From assembly GCF_900110925.1 (NCBI RefSeq), contig NZ_FOFP01000008.1, positions 39,768 through 103,767 of the forward strand: a DNA stretch of 64,000 nt. Reading direction: 5' to 3'. A program made the translations under genes and the position numbers. Numbering within the stretch: the first letter of the stretch is position 1; each line of letters begins with the position of its first letter. This document shows positions 1 to 8,455 of the stretch, piece after piece. Under the pieces are notes generated by a model. It was not told the DNA's origin and made no database searches. It was given only the letters and a program-made list of their open reading frames with translations. The DNA is from Pseudomonas cuatrocienegasensis (GTDB lineage: Bacteria > Pseudomonadota > Gammaproteobacteria > Pseudomonadales > Pseudomonadaceae).

Positions 1-795
1 GTCGCCGACGTTTTCCCAGTGACCTTCGATCGCGGCGATTTTCGCCGGCTGGTACTTGAGCGTATTGAGGCCGTGGAAGTCGCCGATCACCGCTTGCACT
101 GGCGCTACCAACAGAGCCATCCACATGGCCATCGACAGCATCTTGCGGATCGCCGGGTTGTCGCGCCCGCGCAGCAGGTGCCAGGCCGCCGAGGCGCCGA
201 CGAAGAATGCCGTGGCGAGGAACGCCGCCGTGGCCATGTGCGCCAGGCGATACGGGAACGAGGGGTTGAACACCACCGCAAACCAGTCGGTGGGGATCAC
301 TCGCCCATCGATGATCTCGAAGCCCTGAGGCGTGTGCATCCAGCTGTTGGAGGCGAGAATCCAGAACGTCGAGATCAGCGTGCCGACGGCCACCATCACC
401 GTGGAGAAGAAGTGCAGGCCAGGCCCTACGCGGTTCCAGCCGAACAGCATGACGCCGAGAAAGCCCGCTTCGAGGAAGAAGGCGGTGAGCACTTCATAGG
501 TCAGCAGCGGCCCGGTGACCGCGCCGGCAAAATCGGAGAACGCGCTCCAGTTGGTGCCGAACTGGTAGGCCATGACCAGGCCAGAGACCACGCCCATGCC
601 GAAGTTCACCGCGAAGATTTTCGCCCAGAAGTGGTAGAGGTCGCGGTACACCTCTTCGCGGGTTTTCAGCCACAGGCCTTCGAGCACAGCCAGGTAGCTG
701 GCCAGACCGATGGTGATGGCAGGGAAAACGATGTGAAACGAGATGGTGAAGGCGAACTGGATTCGTGCCAGGTCTAACGCCTCTAAGCCGAACAT
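1..795 (-). CDS. cioA: Cyanide-insensitive ubiquinol oxidase subunit I (CioA/CydA family), 5' part only
   Basis: Subunit I of a bd-type quinol oxidase of the inner membrane, which oxidises ubiquinol and reduces oxygen. Only the first 265 residues are in the window; the gene runs off the left edge. The start reads MFGLEALDLARIQFAFT. The heme b595 ligand His21, the membrane acidic pair Glu101 and Glu109, the heme b558 ligand His186, and the quinol-site Lys252 and Glu257 are all visible. The stretch after GDFHGLNT leads into QPAKIAAIEGHWE, typical of the family. The protein closely resembles Pseudomonas CioA as I remember it, hence the symbol. The ATG at 795 gives the family N-terminus; an overlapping frame starting at 802 is spurious. 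An Anr-type box lies about 147 bp upstream. Confidence 0.95.
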   Translation of the reverse strand, partial: MFGLEALDLARIQFAFTISFHIVFPAITIGLASYLAVLEGLWLKTREEVYRDLYHFWAKIFAVNFGMGVVSGLVMAYQFGTNWSAFSDFAGAVTGPLLTYEVLTAFFLEAGFLGVMLFGWNRVGPGLHFFSTVMVAVGTLISTFWILASNSWMHTPQGFEIIDGRVIPTDWFAVVFNPSFPYRLAHMATAAFLATAFFVGASAAWHLLRGRDNPAIRKMLSMAMWMALLVAPVQAVIGDFHGLNTLKYQPAKIAAIEGHWENVGD

Positions 796-941
796 AGAGC
801 ATCCTCGTTCAGGTTAATTCGGAGCACAGCCATGTGCACGCTCCGGGAATTGGAGCGCAATCGGATTCAATTGTTCTTGTTTTTTACAATCGACAGGGGA
901 CACCAAGGGGTGCCCCACAGCATGAACAGTCACTGCGCTGA

Positions 942-955
942 CTGATCTGGATCAA
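942..955. promoter_or_regulatory. Anr/FNR-type box
   Basis: CTGATCTGGATCAA matches the TTGAT-N4-ATCAA consensus at nine of ten defined positions. It lies between divergent cioA and an MFS gene, about 147 bp from each start. Anr control of cioAB is known in Pseudomonas, so cioA is the more likely target. The assignment is by motif only. Confidence 0.65.
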
Positions 956-1103
956 TCATAAGCAAATGATACGGCGCACAGACCGCACCAACGCTGTGGT
1001 CATTTGTCGCGCGAATGCCAGCACGCCCTGCTTCCGTACCGAGGAAAATGATAGGCTGCTACCTACTTGCCCCTACCTTGCGCCCTCACGCTAAGCGATC
1101 GCC

Positions 1104-2348
1104 ATGTCCGTCCACGGTACTTTGCTGCTGCGCCACCATCGCCCCTTTATCGCCTTCTGGCTGGCGCGGGTGTTCACCGCCAGCGGCTTCCAGATGCTTA
1201 CCGTGGCCATCGGCTGGCAGATGTATTCACTGACCGGCAGCGTGCTCGACCTTGGCCTGGTCGGCCTGATCGAGTTCCTGCCGAAGATCCTGTTTATCCT
1301 GATCACCGGCCATGTGGCCGATCGCTTTGACCGGCGCAAGGTCGCGGCCCTGTGCCAGAGCGCTCAGGGCCTGGTCGCGCTGGGGTTGCTGATCGGCACC
1401 ACGGTCGACGGCATCAGCCGCGAGACGATCTTCCTGATCGCCTTTTTACTCGGCACCGCCCGCGCCTTCGAGATGCCGACCACCCAGGCGCTGCTGCCGA
1501 ATATCGTGCCGCCGGGCCTGTTCCCGGCTGCCGTAGCGGCCTCCGCTTCGGCGATGCAGAGCGCCACCATAGTCGCGCCCGCCCTCGGCGGCCTGCTCTA
1601 CGCCCTCGGCGCCGGCTGGGTCTATGGCCCGGCCACGCTGCTGTACGTGATTGCTCTGAGCCTGATGCTGAGCCTGCCGGCGCAGCAGAAACCGCTGAAA
1701 CAGAAGATATCCGTCGAGTCGCTGCTGGCCGGTTTTCGCTTTATACGCAGCCGCGCGGATGTGTTTGGCGCGGTGTCGATGGACATGGTCGCCGTACTGC
1801 TCGGCGGCGCCACGGCGCTGCTGCCAGTGTTCGCCAAGGACATCCTGCTCACCGGCCCCTGGGGCCTGGGCTTGCTGCGTTCGGCACCGGCGGTGGGCGC
1901 CTTGCTGATGTCGATCTACCTGGCACGTCATCCCATCGAGCGGCGAGTCGGCCCGGTGATGTTCAGCTCGGTGGCGATCTTCGGCGTGGCGACCATCGGC
2001 TTCGGCCTGTCCACTTCACTGTGGTTCAGCCTGGTGACCCTGGTGCTGCTGGGCGCGGCAGACATGATCAGCATGGTCATCCGCGGCGCCTTCGTGCAGC
2101 TGCAGACGCCGGACGAAATGCGCGGCCGGGTCGGCGCGGTAAACGGCTTGTTCATCGGCGCCTCCAACCAGCTCGGCGACTTCCGTGCCGGGCTCACCGC
2201 CAGTTGGTTCGGCACCGTGCCAGCGGTGCTGATCGGCGGCGTTGGCGCCATCGTCGTCACCGGCCTGTGGATCAAGCTGTTCCCAACCCTGGCGCGCCGT
2301 GACCATATGCACGAACCGACCACAGAGCACGCAGCCAAGGTGTTATAG
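1104..2348 (+). CDS. MFS transporter, MFS_3/EntS-like
   Basis: A 414-residue inner-membrane transporter of the major facilitator superfamily. Many hydrophobic segments are visible. The loop GHVADRFDRRKV near residues 69-80 is the MFS signature loop between helices 2 and 3. The N-terminus (HHRPFIAFWLARVFTASGFQM) and overall pattern resemble the enterobactin-exporter-like MFS_3 subfamily. Substrate cannot be told from sequence. It is a single gene, divergent from cioA and convergent with the chaperone operon. The ATG at 1104 is used because it gives the usual short cytoplasmic N-terminus. Confidence 0.85.
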   Translation: MSVHGTLLLRHHRPFIAFWLARVFTASGFQMLTVAIGWQMYSLTGSVLDLGLVGLIEFLPKILFILITGHVADRFDRRKVAALCQSAQGLVALGLLIGTTVDGISRETIFLIAFLLGTARAFEMPTTQALLPNIVPPGLFPAAVAASASAMQSATIVAPALGGLLYALGAGWVYGPATLLYVIALSLMLSLPAQQKPLKQKISVESLLAGFRFIRSRADVFGAVSMDMVAVLLGGATALLPVFAKDILLTGPWGLGLLRSAPAVGALLMSIYLARHPIERRVGPVMFSSVAIFGVATIGFGLSTSLWFSLVTLVLLGAADMISMVIRGAFVQLQTPDEMRGRVGAVNGLFIGASNQLGDFRAGLTASWFGTVPAVLIGGVGAIVVTGLWIKLFPTLARRDHMHEPTTEHAAKVL

Positions 2349-2405
2349 CAAAAGTGGCCAAATCCGGATTTTGTGCAGTAGAACAGTGTTAAGTCCGACA
2401 GGCTG

Positions 2406-4124
2406 CTAGGCTAAGGCTTCTTGTAGACTTTTCATTGCGTTTTCATAGCCTTGCTGCAATGCATCGCCAGAATCCAGGCCCTCGTGCAATACCTCCAACG
2501 GACGACTAGCCGTTGCCTCATGCTCCTGCCGTTTCGACTCAATCAGCAGCCGTGACAGAACGAACGCTAGCGTCAGAATCAGCAGCCATAGCAGAATCTG
2601 CTTGCCCAGCGGCGCCACCCTGCGCCAGATAACAATCAACCAGGCTGCCGGCAAACCGTCTCGCGTGGCGACATTGACGAATTGCACACACAAGGCAAAT
2701 GTCAGCAACGCGAATACTGGGGCGTAGAGCAGATCCCCCGCCCAGCTGAATGTCAGCCCAGCCAATACCGCACTGGGCACGATGTGGCGCAACACGAGGA
2801 TACCCGTGCCTCGACGTGCCCAACTCGCCGGTAATAACCACTGACTGAGCGTCACGTCGAACAGTGTCTGCCATCGGGCAAACCGGTTCCAGCCCTTCGC
2901 GAAGAACCTGAGCATGACCACCAGGGTGGTCGCGAGGACCGACACAATGCACAGCGTCATGGCCAGATCGGCGAAGCCTTCGACGCCTTTATCCTTTTTC
3001 AGCACGATCAACAGCAACAGTACCAGGCTGATACCAGCCCACAGCAGCGGGTAGAGTTGGCGCCAACCACGGCCAGGACGCCATGCACGCCACTGCTGCA
3101 GATAGGACACGCCCAGTAGCTCGAGCAGCCCACTGCTGCCCTGCAGCTCCAGACGCCTGGCCAGTGACTCACAGGCCTGCCAGTCCGCCTCCTCGAAAGC
3201 ATCGGTCAGTTTCCGGCGCTCGGCGTCGCTCAATGGTTTGAATAACAGCCATGCAGCGCGGGCCTGAGCGTATTCAGGCCGCGCCTCGTCCAGCAGACGG
3301 CGCAGCTCATCGCGCAGAGCCAGCCCATCGCAGCGCAAACACAAACGCTCCCAGCGCTGGCGGTCGCACGGTATCTGGCCTTGCCCTTCATCCCAGCCAA
3401 GGAGTTGGCATAGCCCATCGAAGAATATCAGCGACCAGCCATCGCCCTCTTCCAGCAACGCCAACAGCTCCTGCTGCGCGTGACTGCGCCGGTCGAAGGG
3501 TTGCAGCCATGCCTCAGCAAGCAACTGCTGAACGTCGTCGAGAACGGCGCGTTCCTGCCCCGCATTGAGCTGCTGCCGCCACGCGCACAGCGCTGAATCG
3601 AACACGCGCATGGCAAGGATATTCATGTGGACCAAAGGCAGGTAATCGGCCTGCCAGGGCGTTAGCCACTGCAAGCGAACCATGGCCCAGCGCAGGATCG
3701 CCAACCCGTCTTCGCCGGGCGCCTGGCAGCGCGTCAATAAATGCCGCTGCAAGGCTGGCTCAAGCCCCTGCTCACGGGCAGCGGCCAACGCCTCGTCAAG
3801 CGATGCCGACTGTTCGAGCAGACGCTCGGCGCGATCATCCTCAAGGGTTTCCACTGGCGCCGGCTGAAGCTGGATTAGCGTTTCATCGCCCCGCGTGGCG
3901 AGAGCAGACAGCGAGTGCTGCGCAGGTGCACGTGCCGGGTCAACCGGCTCGCGCACATTGCCCTCGGCAAGCAGCAGAGCCTGTTCATAGGCTTCGCGCA
4001 GGCGCTGAAAAGCCTCGGCGTCTTCATCCGGCCGATGAGTCTTGAGCAATTGTGCGTAACGGCGCTTGATGCTGCGCGTGTCGGCATCAGCATCCAGGCC
4101 GAGCAGGCTCCATGGGCTCACCAC
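2406..4124 (-). CDS. Membrane-anchored J-domain protein (DjlB/DjlC-like), second copy
   Basis: About 572 residues. The first 50 form a J-domain (PWSLLGLDADADTRSIKRRYAQ, then HRPDEDAEAFQRLREAYE). A long soluble helical region follows, and the last 170 residues hold several hydrophobic segments. Type III J-proteins of this kind are co-chaperones of HscC in E. coli, and hscC lies two genes upstream on the same strand. The start is a GTG at 4124 (or 4121), overlapping the stop of the preceding paralogue; the longer open frame upstream to 4424 only shadows that gene. The two J-proteins are similar throughout and probably arose by duplication. The usual HPD tripeptide appears as H-R-P-D. Confidence 0.8.
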   Translation of the reverse strand: MVSPWSLLGLDADADTRSIKRRYAQLLKTHRPDEDAEAFQRLREAYEQALLLAEGNVREPVDPARAPAQHSLSALATRGDETLIQLQPAPVETLEDDRAERLLEQSASLDEALAAAREQGLEPALQRHLLTRCQAPGEDGLAILRWAMVRLQWLTPWQADYLPLVHMNILAMRVFDSALCAWRQQLNAGQERAVLDDVQQLLAEAWLQPFDRRSHAQQELLALLEEGDGWSLIFFDGLCQLLGWDEGQGQIPCDRQRWERLCLRCDGLALRDELRRLLDEARPEYAQARAAWLLFKPLSDAERRKLTDAFEEADWQACESLARRLELQGSSGLLELLGVSYLQQWRAWRPGRGWRQLYPLLWAGISLVLLLLIVLKKDKGVEGFADLAMTLCIVSVLATTLVVMLRFFAKGWNRFARWQTLFDVTLSQWLLPASWARRGTGILVLRHIVPSAVLAGLTFSWAGDLLYAPVFALLTFALCVQFVNVATRDGLPAAWLIVIWRRVAPLGKQILLWLLILTLAFVLSRLLIESKRQEHEATASRPLEVLHEGLDSGDALQQGYENAMKSLQEALA

Positions 4125-5662
4125 TCGGCCGGCCTGCTGTAGTCGGTCCGGAACAACCGGCGTTTGAACAGCGCCAAGCGCGGCCACGGTGAGCGACCAC
4201 TGCCGACAAGGAGCAGAAACACTAGCTGCAAGGCGAACGCAACAGCAAACACCACGCGACTCTCCAGCATATCGGGCGCGAAAAAGGCAACCAGCGCCGC
4301 GAACAATGCCGCAGGCACACCATGGCGCAACAGCAGCATGCCAGCGCCATGATCGCGCCACGCTGCCGGTAGCAAAAGGCGGCTTAGCCGCACGTCGAGC
4401 GCAGTAAGAAACCGCGCCAGCCAACTCCAGCTACGAACCAGGCAGACGAGTATGGCGATCAGCCCCAGGCTGGTTATCAGGCTATTGAATACCAGTTGAG
4501 ACATCTCGCTGGAGCGCGCTGCAACAGCTCCCGAACCGTACAGGGCATCGCCAAACAGGGCAGCGAACAGCAGCAGCCAGGCATAAGCTGCTGCTGGCGC
4601 CGTCCATTTGCGCGGCTGCCAGCGGCGCCAGCCATCTGGAGTTGCTAACCCGAGCTGGGCCGGCAAATCGGGATAACGCGCGTTCAGCAACTCATCCAAT
4701 GCCTCGCAGGCCTGCCAGTCGTTCTCGCTAAACTGATCGACCAGTCGCCTGCACTCGCGCTCGGTCAAGGGCTTGAGTAACAGCCAGGCGGCGCGCTGCT
4801 CGGCATTCAGCGGCCAGAACTCTTGTAAATGCTGCTGCAGACGCTGCCCCGCCGCCTCGCGTTCACAACGCCAGCAGAGGCTGTACCAGCGTTCAGCGGA
4901 GCAAGGCAGTTCGCCCTTCTCCTCCTCCCAGCCAAACAGCTTTCCCAGCCGCTCAAAAAACGCGGCGGACCACTGCTCGGTCGACTCAAGCATGTGGATC
5001 AGCCCAAGTTGCAGTTGCAGGCGACGGTCGAACGACTGCAACCAGTCGCTCACCACCAGCGCGGCAACAGCTTCCAGCACGGCGCGCTCCTCGCCCGCCT
5101 GCAAACGCCGTTGCAGTTGCTCCAACTCCAGAGCCAGCAGCCGCACAGCCAGGTCATTGAGAGCAGCCTGCGGCAGGTAGTCCGCCTGCCAGGGCGACAG
5201 CCAGTGCAACTGCTGCATGCACCAACGCAAGGTGATCACGCCTTGCTCATCGAAAGGCATACAGCGTGAGAGCAGGTAGCGCTGAAAGTCGGCATCCAGC
5301 CCTTGCGCTCGCGCTTGCCGAAACGCCTCATCCAGCGACGGGCAGGCCTCAAGCAATTGCCTAATGCGGGCCTGAGCATCCACCGCTATTGTCGCCACAT
5401 TGGGTGCAGTCAACGCCTGCGCCAGGTCTGCAGAACGGTGCAGCTCAGCGCGGCCTTGTGCAGGCATGGCAAGCGCATCGTCTGGATTGACGTCTTGGCG
5501 GGCAATAGCCAGCGTCATGGCCCACTCATAGGCCTCGCGCAGGCGCTGGAAAGCCTCGGCATCTTCGTCCGGGCGGTGTTGTTTGAGCAGTTGGGCGTAA
5601 CGGCGCTTGATGCTGCGCGTGTCGACATCGGCATCCAGGCCGAGCAGGCTCCAGGGATTCAT
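4118..5662 (-). CDS. Membrane-anchored J-domain protein (DjlB/DjlC-like), first copy
   Basis: About 514 residues, with an N-terminal J-domain (MNPWSLLGLDADVDTRSIKR, then QHRPDEDAEAF), a soluble middle region, and hydrophobic helices in the C-terminal third. It probably recruits HscC to the inner membrane, as known for DjlB and DjlC in E. coli; that role is inferred. The ATG at 5662 is preferred over a GTG at 5668 because GAGGTG lies 4 nt before it. The gene starts 7 nt after the hscC stop and overlaps the next J-protein gene, so the three form one operon. As in its paralogue, an Arg sits between His and Pro of the HPD motif. Confidence 0.82.
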   Translation of the reverse strand: MNPWSLLGLDADVDTRSIKRRYAQLLKQHRPDEDAEAFQRLREAYEWAMTLAIARQDVNPDDALAMPAQGRAELHRSADLAQALTAPNVATIAVDAQARIRQLLEACPSLDEAFRQARAQGLDADFQRYLLSRCMPFDEQGVITLRWCMQQLHWLSPWQADYLPQAALNDLAVRLLALELEQLQRRLQAGEERAVLEAVAALVVSDWLQSFDRRLQLQLGLIHMLESTEQWSAAFFERLGKLFGWEEEKGELPCSAERWYSLCWRCEREAAGQRLQQHLQEFWPLNAEQRAAWLLLKPLTERECRRLVDQFSENDWQACEALDELLNARYPDLPAQLGLATPDGWRRWQPRKWTAPAAAYAWLLLFAALFGDALYGSGAVAARSSEMSQLVFNSLITSLGLIAILVCLVRSWSWLARFLTALDVRLSRLLLPAAWRDHGAGMLLLRHGVPAALFAALVAFFAPDMLESRVVFAVAFALQLVFLLLVGSGRSPWPRLALFKRRLFRTDYSRPAEW

Positions 5663-5669
5663 GGGCACC

Positions 5670-7361
5670 TCAGTAGCCGTTTTCGATGGAGTCCAGATTC
5701 GCTAACAGCGCGCTACGCGACTCGCGGATCTCGCGCTCGTCTTGGCGCTCCAGGATGCTGGCGAAATGCGCGGCCAATTGGCCGATGTGCTCGCGCAGGT
5801 CGCCCAGGCTTTCCTGGTAGAGGCGTTCCATCCGCGCCATCAGCACACTGTTGACCTGCTGATCGCGCGGGTGCACCTTCAACGCCTGCAGCGCCTGGAA
5901 GCGCTCGGCGATTTCCTCGGGGCTGAGCACGCCGGGGTTATTCTCGATCACGAGACGCTGACTGACCCCAGTCAGCGGGGTGTCCACCTGGGCCTCGAGC
6001 AGGCCGTTGATGTCGTAGGTGAAGCGGATATCCAGCGACACTTCACCAGCCGGGCGTGGCGGTACCTCAATGTCCAATTCGCCGAGAAAGATATTGTTGG
6101 CCACCAACCGGCTTTCACCTTGAAAGATCCGCACGCTGACCTGTTTCTGCCCGTCACGGAGTGTCTGCACGCTCTTCACCCGGCTGACAGGCACCACACT
6201 GTTACGCTCGATGATTGGCAGGTAATGACCGTTTTCAAGCTGGTTGCCGACCTCTCTGGAAATCTCCACGCCCAGGCTATAAGGACAGACATCGGTCAGC
6301 ACCACCTCCTCCAGCGATGCGTCGCGCGCCTTGAGCGCGGCCTGGATGGCAGCGCCCTGGGCGATCACCTCGTCCGGATTGAGACTCATCGACGGGAAGC
6401 GTCCAAACAGGCTGGCCACCAGTTTACGCACCAAGGGCATGCGCGTAGTGCCGCCGACCAGCAGCACCTCGTCGAGGTCGGCCACCTTGATCCGCGCATC
6501 GCGTAGCGCCCGTTCGATAGGCGCGCGCAGGCGATCGAGCAGTGGCCCGCAGATATGCAACAGCTGCTCCTGGCTTATCGACTGCAGCCACTCGCGGCCA
6601 TCCTCACGCAACTGGAAGCTGGCCTGGGTCTGCTGGCCCAGCACATGCCGTACACGCTGGGCCTCACGGCGCAGGCGTTGGCGGATAGTCGGCAGGCTGG
6701 CATCGGGCAAACCCTGCCCTGCCTGCTCGGCCAGAAAGTGGCTGACCAGCGCATCATCGAAGTCCTCGCCGCCGAGAAAGTTATCGCCAGCACTGGCGCG
6801 CACTTCCATGATGCCGTCGAACAGTTCCAGTACCGACACGTCAAAGGTGCCACCACCCAGGTCGAACACCAGAAAGGTTGCCTCGCCCTTTTGGTGCAGG
6901 CCGTAGGCCAGGGCTGCAGCAGTGGGTTCGTTGATCAGTTTTTCGACCTTGAGTCCGGCCAGTTCGCCCGCGATACGCGTGGCCTTGCGCTGGGCGTCAC
7001 TGAAATAGGCCGGCACGCTGATCACCGCCTCACTGATCGGCTGCCCGTAGGCTCGTTCGACGTCTTCTTTAAGGCTGCGTAGCACCAGCGCCGAGAGTTC
7101 TTCGGGGCGGAACGAGCGCTCACCCAGGCGGGTGTCCTGGGCGCTGCCCATCTGCCGCTTGAATAAGGCAGTGGTGAGCTGCGGATGGGTTTGCAGCCGT
7201 TCGCGGGCGATATCGCCGACGATCAACTGACCATCGTTGTCTAGCCCAACCACGCTGGGGGTCAGCAGGCTGCCGAGGGCATTGGGAACCAGCCGGGCGG
7301 CTTCGCCGTCCCAGACTGCAACCAGGCTGTTGGTGGTACCAAGGTCTATTCCGATGATCAT
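5670..7361 (-). CDS. hscC: Hsp70-family chaperone HscC
   Basis: A 563-residue Hsp70 protein. The nucleotide-binding domain is clear: GIDLGTTNS at residues 3-11, the INEPTAAALAYG segment, and VFDLGGGTFDVSVLEL. A beta-sandwich substrate domain and a short C-terminal helical region follow. It is shorter than DnaK (about 640) and lacks the long lid and charged tail, which fits HscC (Hsc62). It heads an operon with two membrane J-proteins, the same arrangement as hscC with djlB/djlC in E. coli. Clients are not known from sequence. AGGAG lies about 11 nt upstream of the ATG, rather far for a ribosome site. Confidence 0.92.
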   Translation of the reverse strand: MIIGIDLGTTNSLVAVWDGEAARLVPNALGSLLTPSVVGLDNDGQLIVGDIARERLQTHPQLTTALFKRQMGSAQDTRLGERSFRPEELSALVLRSLKEDVERAYGQPISEAVISVPAYFSDAQRKATRIAGELAGLKVEKLINEPTAAALAYGLHQKGEATFLVFDLGGGTFDVSVLELFDGIMEVRASAGDNFLGGEDFDDALVSHFLAEQAGQGLPDASLPTIRQRLRREAQRVRHVLGQQTQASFQLREDGREWLQSISQEQLLHICGPLLDRLRAPIERALRDARIKVADLDEVLLVGGTTRMPLVRKLVASLFGRFPSMSLNPDEVIAQGAAIQAALKARDASLEEVVLTDVCPYSLGVEISREVGNQLENGHYLPIIERNSVVPVSRVKSVQTLRDGQKQVSVRIFQGESRLVANNIFLGELDIEVPPRPAGEVSLDIRFTYDINGLLEAQVDTPLTGVSQRLVIENNPGVLSPEEIAERFQALQALKVHPRDQQVNSVLMARMERLYQESLGDLREHIGQLAAHFASILERQDEREIRESRSALLANLDSIENGY

Positions 7362-7535
7362 CTGGCCGCGGGCTCCTTATGCGATGTGTCACGGCCTCGA
7401 ATCGCGTGTATTCATCGGCCAGCACTCTATTACAGCGGCCCAGCTCTGGACAGTAAAGTGCTTTAAGTGCGCAACCGACTCCAGCCCTCAGTCTGTGAGA
7501 ATCTTCACCAGCGCTGCTCGGCTGCTGGTCGACCG

Positions 7536-7559
7536 TCAACGCCCAAAGCCGGGCGTTGA
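7536..7559. other. Stem-loop between hscC and the DJ-1 gene
   Basis: TCAACGCCC and GGGCGTTGA form a perfect 9-bp stem with a 6-nt loop, just after the end of the DJ-1 family gene. No T-run follows on either strand, so it may end or stabilise the DJ-1 transcript without being a classical terminator. Confidence 0.5.
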
Positions 7560-7582
7560 ACGCCGGATTGGCAGTTGCGCAG

Positions 7583-8137
7583 TTACTCGGCCAGCATGGC
7601 CTCGGCCACCTGCCGGCGTACGCCTCTGCCGCGCAACTGTTCGACCAGCGTCAGGGCAAACGCCAGGGCGGTGCCTGGGCCCTGGCTGGTGATGCAGTTG
7701 CCATCGACCACTACGGCCTGATCGACGTAGCTGCAACCGCTCAGGCGATCATCGAAGTTCGGGTGACAGGTCATGCGCCGTTGTTTCAGCACACCATAGT
7801 GCTGCAGCGCCACCGCCGGCGCTGCACAGATGGCGGCGAACAGCTTGCCGGCCTTGGCCTGCTGGCGCACCCGCTCGGCCAAGGGCTCATGCTCGGCCAG
7901 GCGCTGGGCGCCCGGCATGCCACCGGGCAGCACGATCAGGTCGAACTCCTGCGCCAGCACATCGACCAGCATGGCGTCGGCCGTCAGCCGGGTACCGCGG
8001 GCACAGGTGATCATGCGCCGGGCCTCGATACTGGCCACCACGACTTCGATATCGGCGCGTCGCAGCACGTCGATCAGGGTCACGCATTCGAGGTCTTCAA
8101 CCCCATCGGCGACGGTGATTACAGCGCGTGCGGTCAT
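7583..8137 (-). CDS. DJ-1/PfpI family protein (YajL-like)
   Basis: 184 residues, the usual size for the DJ-1/ThiJ/YajL group of cytosolic proteins. Members are reported as glyoxalase/deglycase or covalent chaperone proteins; the exact activity is debated. The nucleophile-elbow cysteine is in AAICAAPAVAL near residue 104, and LIVLPGGMPGAQ precedes it. ATG 8137 is chosen over an upstream TTG at 8143 because AAGGAG sits 6 nt before it. It is a single gene, upstream of and in the same direction as hscC but separated by more than 200 bp and a stem-loop. Confidence 0.88.
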   Translation of the reverse strand: MTARAVITVADGVEDLECVTLIDVLRRADIEVVVASIEARRMITCARGTRLTADAMLVDVLAQEFDLIVLPGGMPGAQRLAEHEPLAERVRQQAKAGKLFAAICAAPAVALQHYGVLKQRRMTCHPNFDDRLSGCSYVDQAVVVDGNCITSQGPGTALAFALTLVEQLRGRGVRRQVAEAMLAE

Positions 8138-8240
8138 GTCCAACTCCTTATGCAGACAGGGGGCTATGAATCAAATGTCGGTCAATGCCAGGTCGCGCGG
8201 GAGGGGCTTTAGCCGCGACTTTTATAGCGTCTTCAAGACA

Positions 8241-8261
8241 TATCGCGAATAAATTCGCTCC
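8241..8261. repeat. REP-type repeat
   Basis: TATCGCGAATAAATTCGCTC is the core of the commonest dispersed repeat in this window. Related copies begin near 9815, 13611, 18687, 26819, 29406, 32351, 36301 and 50552, always between genes. Confidence 0.8.
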
Positions 8262-8455
8262 AGAGAGCGGCGGATGACCTGTGTTGCGACACTAGGGCTA
8301 CGCTGTCCACTCGGTCATAAATTCACCACGTCTAGCCATGCTGTTATGATGCGCGCCTTTTTTCCGATCGGCAGCACAATCATGCATCCCTACGCGGATG
8401 TGCTTTGCTTTCGATCAGGTCATCAACGGCGCGTCACGCGCATGGGGAAACGAGC

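Noticed and set aside
4125..4424. N-terminal extension of the second J-protein to 672 codons
   Set aside because: The extension overlaps the first J-protein gene; the J-domain begins right after GTG 4124.
8270..8455. Purine riboswitch before the purine permease
   Set aside because: I could not find the conserved three-way junction elements in the leader.
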